Shown one piece after another: positions 42,454-51,117 of a DNA stretch of 64,000 nucleotides (positions are counted from its first letter, which is position 1; each line of letters opens with the position of its first letter). Source of the DNA: JAPXLN01 sp033809515. Lineage in GTDB: Bacteria; Bacillota; Sulfobacillia; Fermentithermobacillales; Fermentithermobacillaceae. Where the stretch lies: positions 49,147 to 113,146 of the forward strand of contig JAPXLN010000004.1 in the NCBI GenBank assembly GCA_033809515.1, in the 5' to 3' direction. Position numbers and translations under genes: made by a program. The notes beneath the pieces are model-generated. The model was not told where the DNA came from, did no database searches, and worked only from the letters and a program-made list of their open reading frames with translations.

Positions 42454-43287
42454 ATGTGGGTTTTCTGGGCGTTAATAGTTTTCATGGCCATTGCATGGTC
42501 GGGATACTCGTGGGTCGCAACGCTTGTCACCAAGTTCGAACACACTCTCGAATCACGCATTGTTCTCCTCCTTCTAGGCGGCGCGGGTCTTCTCACCGGA
42601 TGGCGAATAACCCTGACACTGGCTCCCGGATGGTCAACCATGCCGGTGCTGACAGTGTCATCTGGGATAGGCTTTGCTGTGTTTTGTCTCTACTCCTACA
42701 TCATGGTCAATTTCTGGGTTTCTGTTTTGACGAGAGATATGGATGAGCGCATTGCGCAAATGGAAGAAGAAGAAGACGTGCTTGTAAGGAGGTTGGAGGC
42801 TCACAGGTGGTCTTCCCTCCACGGCCGCACCGTTCAGAATCCAGATGAGGAGGAGCAAGAGGAGACTGCAAGGGAAAGGGAACTTTCGTCACTCAGGAGC
42901 TTTGTGGATGCCTGGGAAAAAGGCGGGGGAGCTGCCCGGGTCCGGTCACTCAAGGTGCTCGAATGGCGTGAGGAGATCTCCGGCATGACGTCTTCTCAGG
43001 TAACTTCACAGATCAGAGAGTCTGAACTGGAACTCCCCCGTGAGGATGACCCGGTAAGGGCTGAGCAGCTGCAGGTAAGGATCGCTCTCCTCAAGATGGA
43101 ACGCCTGGAGCGGCAAGATCCTTCGGGAGGTCGGGTCCAGCGGCGAACTACCCCTGCAGAGCTTATGGATCCTTCAAGTATGCGCAGCAGGCTGCAGGAA
43201 CTGCACAGGGAAGTTCAAAGTGAGAAAGCGCAAAAGGCTGAGTTTCTAAGGAGCCGGGTCAGGCTCTCATGGAGGGGAAAGCAGTGA
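42454..43287 (+). CDS. Membrane protein with long charged coiled coil
   Basis: 277 aa. Three N-terminal hydrophobic segments (about 1-24, 35-55, 64-90) then roughly 180 residues of charged, helical sequence rich in Glu, Arg and Gln (EEEEDVLVRRLEAHR; LQELHREVQSEKAQKAEF). No family recognised. It heads the operon that continues with the DUF1257 gene (4-base GTGA overlap) and could anchor that system at the membrane. Confidence 0.7.
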   Translation: MWVFWALIVFMAIAWSGYSWVATLVTKFEHTLESRIVLLLLGGAGLLTGWRITLTLAPGWSTMPVLTVSSGIGFAVFCLYSYIMVNFWVSVLTRDMDERIAQMEEEEDVLVRRLEAHRWSSLHGRTVQNPDEEEQEETARERELSSLRSFVDAWEKGGGAARVRSLKVLEWREEISGMTSSQVTSQIRESELELPREDDPVRAEQLQVRIALLKMERLERQDPSGGRVQRRTTPAELMDPSSMRSRLQELHREVQSEKAQKAEFLRSRVRLSWRGKQ

Positions 43288-43724
43288 GCCACGTAAGCTC
43301 GTATAAGACTGACATAAAGCTGGCGAGCGCTCTGGAAAGAGGTCGTCCTGTTGAGGAGGATCCAGGTTGGGACATACTGAGAGAAGCTGTGCTCGCAGCT
43401 GCCGAAGAGTTTGATATGGACGTGACACGGACGATCACGGATTTTTACGGCCGATCCATTTTGTGTGATTGGGCGCTGGTAGGTCCAAGCTTTCCCCGGG
43501 GACTCGGAGTCGTAGTCGATAAGAAGACAGGGGAAGTCAGCTTCGTTGCCGACGCCTATGGCGGTTACGAAAGGATAGCCGGAGACCTCAAGAACCGGAT
43601 CATTCAGAACTACTCGGCCATTTGCGTTGCCAGAGCTCTCTCGGAGCTGAACTACAGCGTGGAAGTAGACGAGATCAATCACCCTGTGGAAGGGAAGAAG
43701 GTACTGCTAAGAGGGGTTCTTTGA
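43284..43724 (+). CDS. DUF1257 (Ycf35-like) protein
   Basis: 146 aa. The start MSHVSSYKTDIKLASAL and the middle DFYGRSILCDWALVGPSFPRGLGVVVD, followed by a helical end, resemble the DUF1257/Ycf35 family known from cyanobacteria and plastids. Function unknown. GTG 43284 is supported by GGAGGGG 6-7 bases upstream and by a GTGA overlap with the preceding stop. The adjacent DUF2997 and AAA genes reproduce the neighbours seen with ycf35/ycf46 elsewhere, as I recall them. Confidence 0.68.
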   Translation: MSHVSSYKTDIKLASALERGRPVEEDPGWDILREAVLAAAEEFDMDVTRTITDFYGRSILCDWALVGPSFPRGLGVVVDKKTGEVSFVADAYGGYERIAGDLKNRIIQNYSAICVARALSELNYSVEVDEINHPVEGKKVLLRGVL

Positions 43725-43960
43725 TGTCAAGAAAGATCAGCGTTGAGGTAGGCAAAAACGGAGAGATTATCGTAGAGTTTGCGGGGTTCCCAGGCGAAGC
43801 CTGCTATGATGAGGCGGATAATCTCAACAGGATCCTTAAGGAACTCGGTCTTTGGGCTATTCCTGTATCGGTCATAGCAAAGAGCAGCCGCGAAATTCAG
43901 AATGAGCTGTCAGACAAACTTGAGAATGAACCTGCAAGAAGGAAGAAGGTGCCCCTGTAA
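43724..43960 (+). CDS. DUF2997 protein
   Basis: 78 aa. MSRKISVEVGKNGEIIVEF and the GFPGEACYDEADNL segment match the DUF2997 pattern (KxIxIxIxxxGxxxxExxGFxGxxC). Function unknown; the family is usually beside DUF1257. The ATG overlaps the previous stop (TGATG). An alternative reading frame upstream of 43724 is the preceding gene. Confidence 0.7.
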   Translation: MSRKISVEVGKNGEIIVEFAGFPGEACYDEADNLNRILKELGLWAIPVSVIAKSSREIQNELSDKLENEPARRKKVPL

Positions 43961-44181
43961 TGGAGGCTGTGTTTCTTCCGGTTGAGCGGCCCCACTCGTC
44001 TGAAACCGGCCCCGGCGGCAGCCCTTTGTCCGGTCACAGGTCCTTTGTAGAGATTGAGGTAACCGGTGACTGCATAAACCTCCTGGAGCGTCAGGGAGAC
44101 GGGAAGACCGGCGACATAGTGGCGCTCCTCAGGAAATACGGACTCAACTTGACCGTACGCGTAGACTCACCTTGCGGGTGA
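43960..44181 (+). CDS. Small unknown protein of the Ycf46-like operon
   Basis: 73 aa, unrecognised. A Pro/Ser/Gly-rich N-terminal third is followed by SFVEIEVTGDCINLLERQGD and a helical end with one cysteine pair far apart (C59, C72 or so). Its ATG overlaps the DUF2997 stop by one base (TAATG), strong evidence that it is translated with the cassette. Confidence 0.6.
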   Translation: MEAVFLPVERPHSSETGPGGSPLSGHRSFVEIEVTGDCINLLERQGDGKTGDIVALLRKYGLNLTVRVDSPCG

Positions 44182-44198
44182 GGAGGAGGTGAGGCCTC

Positions 44199-45896
44199 TT
44201 GGCATCTATCTTCGATGATTCATGGATTGCCGCCGGAATGATGAAAAGGCGGGCAAACTACTCTCCTATTATTTGTTTTGAAACCGTGGACCCAAAGAGA
44301 ATATACCAGCTCAAATCCTACGTGCTCTCTTCACCTGACTTCAGCCACATTGAGCACGTTTTTCTGTATGACCCGTGGGATGGGCTCGGTACCCTCAGAA
44401 AGGGAAACGGCGGCCCTGTCTTTGAGCCTTACAAGAAAAAGACACCTCAGACTGCGCTTACATCCCGCATGAGGCCCGAAGGGCTGCTTGAGATTCAAGC
44501 TGTAAAAGGCATCCTCAAAGAAATGGACCATTACCTTAAGACGTCGCCTACTGTTTTCATACTTCAGAACCTGTCTGAAGTCAGGGAGGCTGATTCCGGG
44601 TTTCAGGCGGCCCTGCGTGCGTGGGCCCTTGACCCTAACGTTGTGTCTAAAGGTTCTAGCATCCTGATTCTTACCTCGGACGCGTCTCGGATAATGGACG
44701 AGTTCACCCGCGATTTTACGGTGATCATTACTGTAGACCCATCCACAGGAAAAGAGCGCAGGCGGATCATTGAGGCAGTAGGAGGGGAGCTTGGGGTCAC
44801 CCTTGACGGTCCCAAACTTGAAGGGACTCAGGTTGCCCTTTCGGGCCTTAACCTTCACCAAATAGAAAGCATACTGCTGGAATCATATCACCGGGCCAGG
44901 GATTTCTGCCCTGAAATCATGAAGGAGCTCAAGTCTGAGATGGTCAAGCGTTCGGGAGTCCTGGAGGTGAGAGACCCCCAGTTCAGTTTCAAGGACATCG
45001 GAGGCTATCATGCCATCAAGGACTTTGTGTCCAAGTACATCATTAACGTCCTCAGGCGTCCCGAAAAAGCTCGCCGTTTTGGACTAGGCCTTCCCAAGGG
45101 CCTTCTGTTTTTCGGCCCGCCGGGGACAGGCAAGAGCCTTTTTGCAAACGCCCTGGCCAGCGAAGTCCAACTGCCTTTTATCAACCTCGTAACGGAGAAT
45201 ATTTACTCCAAGTGGCTGGGCGAATCAGGCCAGAATATGAAAAACGCCATTAACCTTGCAGAGAAGATGTCCCCTGCCATTGTGTTCGTTGATGAGATAG
45301 ACCGGTTCGGGAAACGGACCGGAGTTGCGGCCGGCTCTGCTGAAGAAGAGACCCAGAGGGTGTTCTCTCAGTTCCTCGAGTGGCTTGGCCGTCCAGACCG
45401 TGAGGCCATAATCGTTGGGACCACCAACGTCCCCGAGCATCTGGACGATGCTTTTCTAAGGGCGGGCAGGTTCGATTACAAGATTCCGTTTCTGTACCCG
45501 GGACCCCAGGCCAGGCTGGAAGTGCTTCTGGTGCATCTGGGCTTTACTCATGGAGGAAGGCGATCCAAGGTTCCAATGGACATACCCGACGATCAGGTAA
45601 GAGGGTTCCTGGAGGAGGCCATAGTTCCCCTTACAACCCGGTTTTCTTGCGCAGAGTTGGAGGAACTGGTTACAAGGGCAAAGAGGTTCTCGTTTGACAG
45701 AGACAAAGAATCAGTTGGCAGAGAGGAACTGCTTCTTGCAACCCGGACCTTCAGGATCGACGCGCAGAGCCGCAAGCGCACCATAGACATGTGCATGCGT
45801 CATGCTCGAAGGTTCACAGACGACCAGACTTTTCTTGACGCTATTGAAGAAGAGCAGAAGTTATATGAGAATGGTGAAGCGGCGGTGTCCGGATGA
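44199..45896 (+). CDS. AAA ATPase resembling Ycf46
   Basis: 565 aa. The N-terminal 250 residues are a regulatory region beginning with a P-loop-like fold (PIICFETVDPKRIYQLKSYV; TVFILQNLSEVRE), and the C-terminal AAA+ domain has Walker A LLFFGPPGTGKSLFANALA, Walker B IVFVDEIDR, sensor 1 GTTNVPEHLDDAFLRAGRFD with the Arg finger, and a lid. This layout is that of the Ycf46-type ATPases of cyanobacteria and plastids. TTG start with GGAGGAGGTGAGG just upstream. It presumably remodels or inserts a cofactor into a partner, but that is unproven. Confidence 0.72.
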   Translation: MASIFDDSWIAAGMMKRRANYSPIICFETVDPKRIYQLKSYVLSSPDFSHIEHVFLYDPWDGLGTLRKGNGGPVFEPYKKKTPQTALTSRMRPEGLLEIQAVKGILKEMDHYLKTSPTVFILQNLSEVREADSGFQAALRAWALDPNVVSKGSSILILTSDASRIMDEFTRDFTVIITVDPSTGKERRRIIEAVGGELGVTLDGPKLEGTQVALSGLNLHQIESILLESYHRARDFCPEIMKELKSEMVKRSGVLEVRDPQFSFKDIGGYHAIKDFVSKYIINVLRRPEKARRFGLGLPKGLLFFGPPGTGKSLFANALASEVQLPFINLVTENIYSKWLGESGQNMKNAINLAEKMSPAIVFVDEIDRFGKRTGVAAGSAEEETQRVFSQFLEWLGRPDREAIIVGTTNVPEHLDDAFLRAGRFDYKIPFLYPGPQARLEVLLVHLGFTHGGRRSKVPMDIPDDQVRGFLEEAIVPLTTRFSCAELEELVTRAKRFSFDRDKESVGREELLLATRTFRIDAQSRKRTIDMCMRHARRFTDDQTFLDAIEEEQKLYENGEAAVSG

Positions 45897-45933
45897 ACCG
45901 GACTCAAAATGCCAGGAGAAAGAAGGAGCTACT

Positions 45934-46164
45934 GTGAAGGAACGAGTTGAGCAAGCTCTGGCGAAGGTACGACCCTCGCTTCAAGCTGACGGCGGCGACG
46001 TTGAGCTGGTGGAGATTACCGCTGACGGCATAGTCAGGGTGAAGTTGACCGGTGCCTGCGGCAGTTGTCCGTTTGCCACCATGACGCTGAAGATGGGCAT
46101 AGAGCAACTGCTAAAGAAGGAAATCCCTGAGGTCAAGGAAGTACAGGCTGTAGCTCCTGCATAA
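45934..46164 (+). CDS. NifU-like Fe-S scaffold protein (C-terminal domain type)
   Basis: 76 aa single NifU C-terminal domain, with the cluster-binding GACGSCPFATMTLKMG. Acts in Fe-S assembly or transfer. GTG 45934 with AAGGAG 5 bases upstream; the longer frame to 45802 belongs to the AAA gene in another phase. Position at the end of the Ycf46-like operon suggests an Fe-S link for that system. Confidence 0.9.
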   Translation: MKERVEQALAKVRPSLQADGGDVELVEITADGIVRVKLTGACGSCPFATMTLKMGIEQLLKKEIPEVKEVQAVAPA

Positions 46165-46266
46165 TCACGTACCCTTTCGCGGCTGTTCTGCCTGTATCTT
46201 TTGGCCTATGGTTTCATCTTGTTGTTTTGGTTCTGGTAAATAGATATGCTCCTTATATTGCGATTG

Positions 46267-46290
46267 ACCGCCGGCCAAGCTGCCGGCGGT
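46267..46290 (+). terminator. GC hairpin upstream of the SPOCS gene
   Basis: ACCGCCGGC pairs perfectly with GCCGGCGGT (6-base loop). It lies in the 257-base gap after the NifU-like gene. No T-run follows, so terminator status is uncertain. Confidence 0.4.
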
Positions 46291-46421
46291 TGCCATTGTG
46301 TGCCTGCCGGGCGTCGGGTGCCCTATGCTCAGTTCCCTGCGTCACATCCTTTTTCAGTACGGCATATAGATGTTTTGACGCAGAGGAATCTCTTGCTTCT
46401 AATGAAAGGAGGGTTATTGAC

Positions 46422-48014
46422 CTGAATACCCTCGTAGTCAAGCAGGAAGAGCTTAGGTTGGAAGAGGTTGTTGGGGAGGGCACCTCGCAGGTCATCATTA
46501 GCGAGGCGGTGACGGTGCCCGAGGCAAAGCCGCCCGTAAGATCCATTATTGACTTTGTACCTAGGACCAGAATAACCAAGGTGACCGTTCTGCCGGGCAA
46601 AGTAGTAGTGGATGGGGTAGTAGAGTTTGCTATACTCTACGAAGCTACAGTAGAGACTCAGACTGTTCACGTCTTTCACGCCGAGGTTTCGTTCAGCACC
46701 TTTGTGGTTGTTCCCGGAGTTGAGCCCGGAATGACAGTGACGCCGGTCCTTACCATCGAGCACGCAGTTTTTGAGGTTAAGCCTGATGGCAGGTCCGTTG
46801 TCATCCGTGCCGTAGCAGCGCTCTCAGTAAGGGTGTCTCAAACTGTCATCATTAACGTGGTCACCGATGTGAGCGGAGTTCCGGGTTTACAGGTGACCAA
46901 GGAGATGATCAAGGCCGAGACCGTCCTTGGAGAAGCAGAGGCGCAGTACGTTCTCAGGGATAACTTGACGCTCCCTGATGCCAAGCCTGATGCAGCTGAA
47001 ATCATCGATCAAGTGGTCACCGTCCAGATTGGGTCTACGACAGTCCTGCCAAACAAGATCATCGTTAATGGGACCGTCAGCCTGAGAGTAATATACGAAG
47101 CCAGAACGCCTACTCAGTCAGTGCACGTGGCGCACTTCACCATACCTTTTGAGACATTCGTCGAGCTGCCGGGAGCTCAGCCGGGAATGGCAGTGGTTGC
47201 CTCAGCCACCGTAGAGTTTGTGTCCATAGATGTGACAGCTCAAGGACGCGGCCTGATCGTAAGGATGATAATCCAGATCACGGCAAAAGTCATAAGGGTG
47301 CAGACGATTCAGGTTGTCACGAACGTAACAGGCGTGGCCGGGTTGGAGGTAATCAAGGATCTCATCAGAATTCAGGAAGTGCTAGGCGATAGCAAAGCCC
47401 AGGGCATTGTAAGAGAACTCGTAGACATTCCCGAGGAGAAACCCCTTGCTGCCGACATCATCGACTTTTCGTCATCTCCGCAGGTAAAGCGGGTCATCGT
47501 CGCCCCGGGTAAGGTTATCGTCGATGGTACCATAGCTCAGCGCATTATCTATGAGCCGTTGGGAGATCCTACCCAGACAGTCCACACCTTGCACTACACC
47601 ATCCCATTCTCAGACTTTGTTGTCTTGCCTGAAGCCAAACCGGGCATGGTGGCCAGGGTATCTGTCAGAGTTGAACATGCCAACTTCGAAGTGCCGCCTG
47701 CCGGCGAACCTATCATGGTAACGAAGATCCTGCAGCTTACGGCAAGAGTGTTCAGGACCAGGCTCGTTAACGTGGTTGTTAAGGTTGCGTTGGGTGTCAC
47801 CAAACCTCCCTGTGCAGGTACTGTTACTGCCAACCTCGTGAACGTAAGGCAGGGTCCGGGAATGACCTACGCTGTGATTGCTCAGGTGAACGCAGGAACC
47901 ATTGTGGGGGTCCTGGATACTCAGGCGGGATGGGTCAGGGTCAGGCTGCCGAACGGGACAGAGGGATGGATTTCAGCTCAGTATGTCAAATACGACTGCA
48001 AGCCTCTAGGCTGA
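46422..48014 (+). CDS. Triple SPOCS (DUF3794) protein with C-terminal SH3 domain
   Basis: 530 aa. Three DUF3794/SPOCS domains of about 150 residues each, recognised by repeats of VxPGKVxVDGxxxxRIIYE, xxVHxxHxxIPFxxFVxLPxxxPGM, then a bacterial SH3 domain at the end (VNVRQGPGMTYAVIAQVN, GWISAQYVKY). SPOCS proteins such as SipL build the spore coat/cortex basement; SipL ends in LysM, whereas this ends in SH3, another wall-binding domain. No ATG, GTG or TTG is in frame near the excellent AAAGGAGGG (46405-46413); CTG 46422 is 8 bases from it and is taken as the start. The upstream open frame to 46227 lies over the hairpin. Confidence 0.78.
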   Translation: MNTLVVKQEELRLEEVVGEGTSQVIISEAVTVPEAKPPVRSIIDFVPRTRITKVTVLPGKVVVDGVVEFAILYEATVETQTVHVFHAEVSFSTFVVVPGVEPGMTVTPVLTIEHAVFEVKPDGRSVVIRAVAALSVRVSQTVIINVVTDVSGVPGLQVTKEMIKAETVLGEAEAQYVLRDNLTLPDAKPDAAEIIDQVVTVQIGSTTVLPNKIIVNGTVSLRVIYEARTPTQSVHVAHFTIPFETFVELPGAQPGMAVVASATVEFVSIDVTAQGRGLIVRMIIQITAKVIRVQTIQVVTNVTGVAGLEVIKDLIRIQEVLGDSKAQGIVRELVDIPEEKPLAADIIDFSSSPQVKRVIVAPGKVIVDGTIAQRIIYEPLGDPTQTVHTLHYTIPFSDFVVLPEAKPGMVARVSVRVEHANFEVPPAGEPIMVTKILQLTARVFRTRLVNVVVKVALGVTKPPCAGTVTANLVNVRQGPGMTYAVIAQVNAGTIVGVLDTQAGWVRVRLPNGTEGWISAQYVKYDCKPLG

Positions 48015-48027
48015 GCCTTGCAATGCC

Positions 48028-48062
48028 GGAGGCCGGAACCACCGTGCCGGTGACCGGCCTCC
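48028..48062 (+). terminator. Hairpin after the SPOCS gene
   Basis: GGAGGCCGG (48028-48036) pairs with CCGGCCTCC (48054-48062), with an inner CACCG/CGGTG stem. Confidence 0.6.
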
Positions 48063-48105
48063 GAGCATAATTTACATTCATACCCACCTAATAGACAAAC
48101 TGTGA

Positions 48106-48155
48106 AAAACCCCGGAAAAACCGATCTTAGCGGAATTATCCCGGGGTTTTATCAT
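48106..48155 (+). terminator. Rho-independent terminator
   Basis: AAAACCCCGG (48106-48115) pairs with CCGGGGTTTT (48141-48150), followed by ATCATTATTT. It separates the SPOCS gene from the CAP-domain gene. Confidence 0.65.
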
Positions 48156-48260
48156 TATTTGGCTGTTGCGTAAGTTTCTGCTTGAGGACGGTTTCTTGTA
48201 TCATGTATATACCCTGGGGTCCTGGGGATCAAGTCAGAAAAGAAAGGAGCTTTGAACACA

Positions 48261-49073
48261 GTGAACGCACACACAAAGAACAAGCTAGGTTTACAGATAA
48301 AGGTTATCACTCTTTTGGTTGCTCTTACCATAGTCCCCTTGCTGCCCGGTCGTGCTTTGGCAGGCGATTACTCAAGGTACGTCTTGCCTTCGCCCGGGGG
48401 CGGCAAGGTGTATGTTTTCACTAGACCGGGATCATCAGGCCTGGATTTGCTCCTTGCAGATATCTACGGCACCACTGCCTTTAACAAAGTTATCTGGCGC
48501 TTCTACTGGCCGGATCCAGTGCCTGAACCTGTGCCGGCTCCCGAGCCGCCGGCGCCTGTGCCCCAACCTGACCCCCAGCCGCCTGCACCCCCTGAGCCGC
48601 CGGTGCCTGTGCCTCAACCCGACCCCCAGCCGCCTGCGCCCCCCGAGGAGCCAGCTCCCGAACCCAAACCGGCGCCTGTTCCAACCGGAATGACTGAACA
48701 GGAAGAACTTATGGTTGAGCTGGTCAACGCAGAAAGGGTAAAGGCGGGGTTGAAGCCCCTTAGCGTGGATATGCGACTCACAGAGCTTGCCCGAAAAAAG
48801 AGCCAGGACATGATCGATAAAGGGTATTTCTCTCATATATCGCCTACATACGGTTCCCCCTTTGACATGATGAAGGCAGCCGAAATCCAGTACCGGACTG
48901 CAGGTGAGAATCTGGCGGGAGCAGCAACCGTGAAGAGCGCTCACGAGGCCCTAACGCAAAGCGAGGGGCATCGAAAAAACATCCTGAACCCCGCTTACGA
49001 CCACATTGGAGTAGGGATCATTGACGGTGGCCCCTACGGTCTCATGGTGACACAGATGTTCACCGGCTCCTAG
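48261..49073 (+). CDS. Exported CAP/SCP-domain protein (YkwD-like) with Pro-rich linker
   Basis: 270 aa. Signal peptide (about 9-34), a 45-residue N-terminal part, a Pro/Glu/Gln linker of about 50 residues built of 18-residue-like imperfect repeats (PQPDPQPPAPP occurs twice), and a C-terminal CAP domain (about 145-270; VNAERVKAGLKPL, GYFSHISP, AGENLAGA, SEGHRKNILNPAYDHIGVG). CAP proteins of this type are exported and common in spore-forming Bacillota; function unclear. GTG 48261 is preferred over TTG 48252, which is 2 bases from AAAGGAG. Confidence 0.85.
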   Translation: MNAHTKNKLGLQIKVITLLVALTIVPLLPGRALAGDYSRYVLPSPGGGKVYVFTRPGSSGLDLLLADIYGTTAFNKVIWRFYWPDPVPEPVPAPEPPAPVPQPDPQPPAPPEPPVPVPQPDPQPPAPPEEPAPEPKPAPVPTGMTEQEELMVELVNAERVKAGLKPLSVDMRLTELARKKSQDMIDKGYFSHISPTYGSPFDMMKAAEIQYRTAGENLAGAATVKSAHEALTQSEGHRKNILNPAYDHIGVGIIDGGPYGLMVTQMFTGS

Positions 49074-49110
49074 GAGAAGAGATCGTTGGCCGCCAGACCG
49101 TATGAAATGC

Positions 49111-49140
49111 AAGAGGTAGACCCCGGTCTGCCTCTTTCTT
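49111..49140. terminator. Terminator between CAP and SH3 genes
   Basis: AAGAGGTAGACC pairs with GGTCTGCCTCTT (one G-U) around a 2-base loop, followed by TCTTG; located between convergent genes. Confidence 0.65.
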
Positions 49141-49213
49141 GTTGGCTTCGGTTTTCCCTTGCAGCTCAGGACAATGGGACCGAACCAAGCGGGCTCCAGC
49201 AGGCTCCAGCTCC

Positions 49214-49612
49214 CTACTCCAGCAGGTGTACGTAGTCTCGGAAAACCCAGCCGTCTCTTCCATCGTAAAGCTGAATTCCCACCCAGTTGCCTCTTCTTTC
49301 TGTAAGGATTACCGGTGTTTCCCGGTCTAGGATACTGATTACAGTTGCGTAAGGGCTGGGAGACTCTCTGAAGTTGACTTCGCCTTCTGACACTATGCCA
49401 AAACCGATGAAACGGTCGGGTACCTTGCCGCTCTTTAGAAGATTCAAGCTTTCGATCTCAAATGACTTGTTGCAGATGATCCGCTCCAGCAAACGGCGCT
49501 CTACCGTCCCATGCAACCGAGTGAAAAGCCCCTGGTATTTTGCTTTCGCCTGCCTCTCCTGTTCGAGGAGTTCGGATACAGTGTCCTCCACACTTGTCGC
49601 CTCCTTATTCAT
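49214..49612 (-). CDS. Small SH3-domain protein
   Basis: 132 aa. The N-terminal 65 residues are charged and helical (SELLEQERQAKAKYQGLFTR); the C-terminal half is a bacterial SH3 domain (VNFRESPSPYATVISIL, GNWVGIQLYDGRDGWVF). No signal peptide, so the protein may be a cytoplasmic or spore component. Function unknown; the domain resembles the SH3 end of the SPOCS protein 2 kb away. Confidence 0.72.
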   Translation of the reverse strand: MNKEATSVEDTVSELLEQERQAKAKYQGLFTRLHGTVERRLLERIICNKSFEIESLNLLKSGKVPDRFIGFGIVSEGEVNFRESPSPYATVISILDRETPVILTERRGNWVGIQLYDGRDGWVFRDYVHLLE

Positions 49613-49727
49613 CGCCGCCTTACACCACCTAAGGTATGCTCCTGATCATGGAGTGATGACCTTTCGGAGCAGGTTAGGGTCTGCGACAAAGACATGAGTC
49701 AAGTTGCATATCATCCTCCACGGTAAA

Positions 49728-49907
49728 ATGGGTTGGAGGCGGCTTGAGGGCCGCGAGATCAGTGGGAATGGAGAGGTTCAGATCCTCATCGACGCTGTGG
49801 CAGAGGTAGATACAGACGGCAGGAAGTACGTCATTTCCCTTTGTCAACCGGCAAAGAAGGGCAGCGGCGGCCTCTGGGTCTTGAAGAGCATCCAGTCCAG
49901 GGAGTAG
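49728..49907 (+). CDS. Hypothetical small protein
   Basis: 59 aa from ATG 49728 (the frame is open from TTG 49704). A short beta-rich sequence (GNGEVQILIDAVAEVDTDGRKYVISLC) ending in WVLKSIQS. No family recognised and no convincing ribosome site; listed because the region would otherwise hold nothing and the frame has ordinary codon use. Confidence 0.4.
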   Translation: MGWRRLEGREISGNGEVQILIDAVAEVDTDGRKYVISLCQPAKKGSGGLWVLKSIQSRE

Positions 49908-50055
49908 ACTAAGAAGCAGGCCACAAAGAGGTCAGCGGTTTCGTTTAGGATGCTGTGCGTTCCGGATGCCGCGCCTCTTTTCGACCTTTCAAGCGTTGCC
50001 TATTTGGTAGACTGAGGCAGGCAGAACAAGTGACCGTTGAGAGGGGGCAAGGCTT

Positions 50056-51117
50056 TTGGGCAACGAGGGTTCAGCTGATAGACCGGCCTATGATGTCCGC
50101 AAGGTTCTTGGTTGGGGAGCTTTCTCTGTGCTGCTCAGCCTAGCTTGCCTCTCTGTTATCTTTCGTCTTACGGGGGATGAAGGTTCCCTTGAAAGCCTTC
50201 TGAAGGTGGGTTTCGGCACCTTGCTGGGCGCAGTTGGGCTGGTGGTTGCCAGTTGGGTCATGGACGGATGGCGTCTGGCAGTAATGGCTTCGGCTATGGG
50301 AGGCAAAGTCTCCCTGCTCTGGGCTATTAAAGTGTCTGTCATGGGTTCGTTTATGGCGGGCGTTACTCCCTTTGACACGGGAGGAGAACCCCTTAAGGTG
50401 TTTTGCCTCCACAAGAAAGGCATGAGCATCGGTCAATCAACTGCGACTATTGCGCTTTGTGCGGCGCTGCATGCCACGACTCGCCTGTTTCTTTGGGCTT
50501 TGGTGCCTGCAGTGGCCCTGGTGTGCGGCATTTCGTGGCACCCTGGAGTGCCTGTCAAATTCATCTTGTTTTTTGGCCTCTTGGTGTACGTTTTTGCCAT
50601 AGCTGCACTTATAGCTTCCGCTTTGTGGCCCAGCCTGGTAGTCAGGGTCGCTGAATGGGTCTGCAACTTGAGGGTTTGCAGGCGCCTGTTTTCTCCTGAA
50701 TCCCGCGAAAAAGCTATGGATAAGGTAAGATCAGCCGCTGAAGATTTCAGGCAGGGGGTCATACGATTCAGGTCTAGCAAGGGCAGTATGCTTTTTGCTC
50801 TGGGATTGAGCCTTGCATACTGGATCCTGGCTCTTGCCGTGCCGGCGCTGATTCTCAAGGGAGTAGGGGCGCAGCTCACACCTTTTCAGGTGTTCTCTTT
50901 GAGTATGACGGTGTACCTGGTCATGGCTTTCATTCCTACCCCCGGCGCAAGCGGTGGGGCTGAAGTTGGTTCTGCATTGTTCTTTTCTTCAGTGTTGCCC
51001 GGCAAGATTCTCGGGACGTTCGTTGTTGTCTGGCGCGCTGTAACCTACTACCTGACGCTTGTAGTAGGCGGGTTGCTCATGGCCTTTGAAGCGGCGTCGT
51101 GGTCGAGAAATATCTAG
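50056..51117 (+). CDS. UPF0104/YbhN-type membrane protein
   Basis: 353 aa with about eight membrane helices, matching the UPF0104 family (the membrane part of lysyl-phosphatidylglycerol synthases/flippases). Key family piece TPGASGGAEVGSALFF is present, and MAGVTPFDTGGEP is conserved. There is no soluble aminoacyl-transferase domain, so it is a flippase-like lipid transport candidate. TTG start with GAGAGGGGGC upstream. Convergent with the CapA-SLH gene, sharing 4 bases. Confidence 0.82.
   Translation: MGNEGSADRPAYDVRKVLGWGAFSVLLSLACLSVIFRLTGDEGSLESLLKVGFGTLLGAVGLVVASWVMDGWRLAVMASAMGGKVSLLWAIKVSVMGSFMAGVTPFDTGGEPLKVFCLHKKGMSIGQSTATIALCAALHATTRLFLWALVPAVALVCGISWHPGVPVKFILFFGLLVYVFAIAALIASALWPSLVVRVAEWVCNLRVCRRLFSPESREKAMDKVRSAAEDFRQGVIRFRSSKGSMLFALGLSLAYWILALAVPALILKGVGAQLTPFQVFSLSMTVYLVMAFIPTPGASGGAEVGSALFFSSVLPGKILGTFVVVWRAVTYYLTLVVGGLLMAFEAASWSRNI

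Noticed and set aside
46227..46421. Upstream extension of the SPOCS protein
   Set aside because: The reading frame runs through a GC hairpin, has a Cys/Arg-rich random-like composition and no ribosome site; the strong AAAGGAGGG lies downstream at 46405.
48435..48944. 169-codon minus-strand frame opposite the CAP-domain gene
   Set aside because: It is produced by the repetitive Pro/Glu linker of the CAP gene and consists of Arg/His/Gly repeats.
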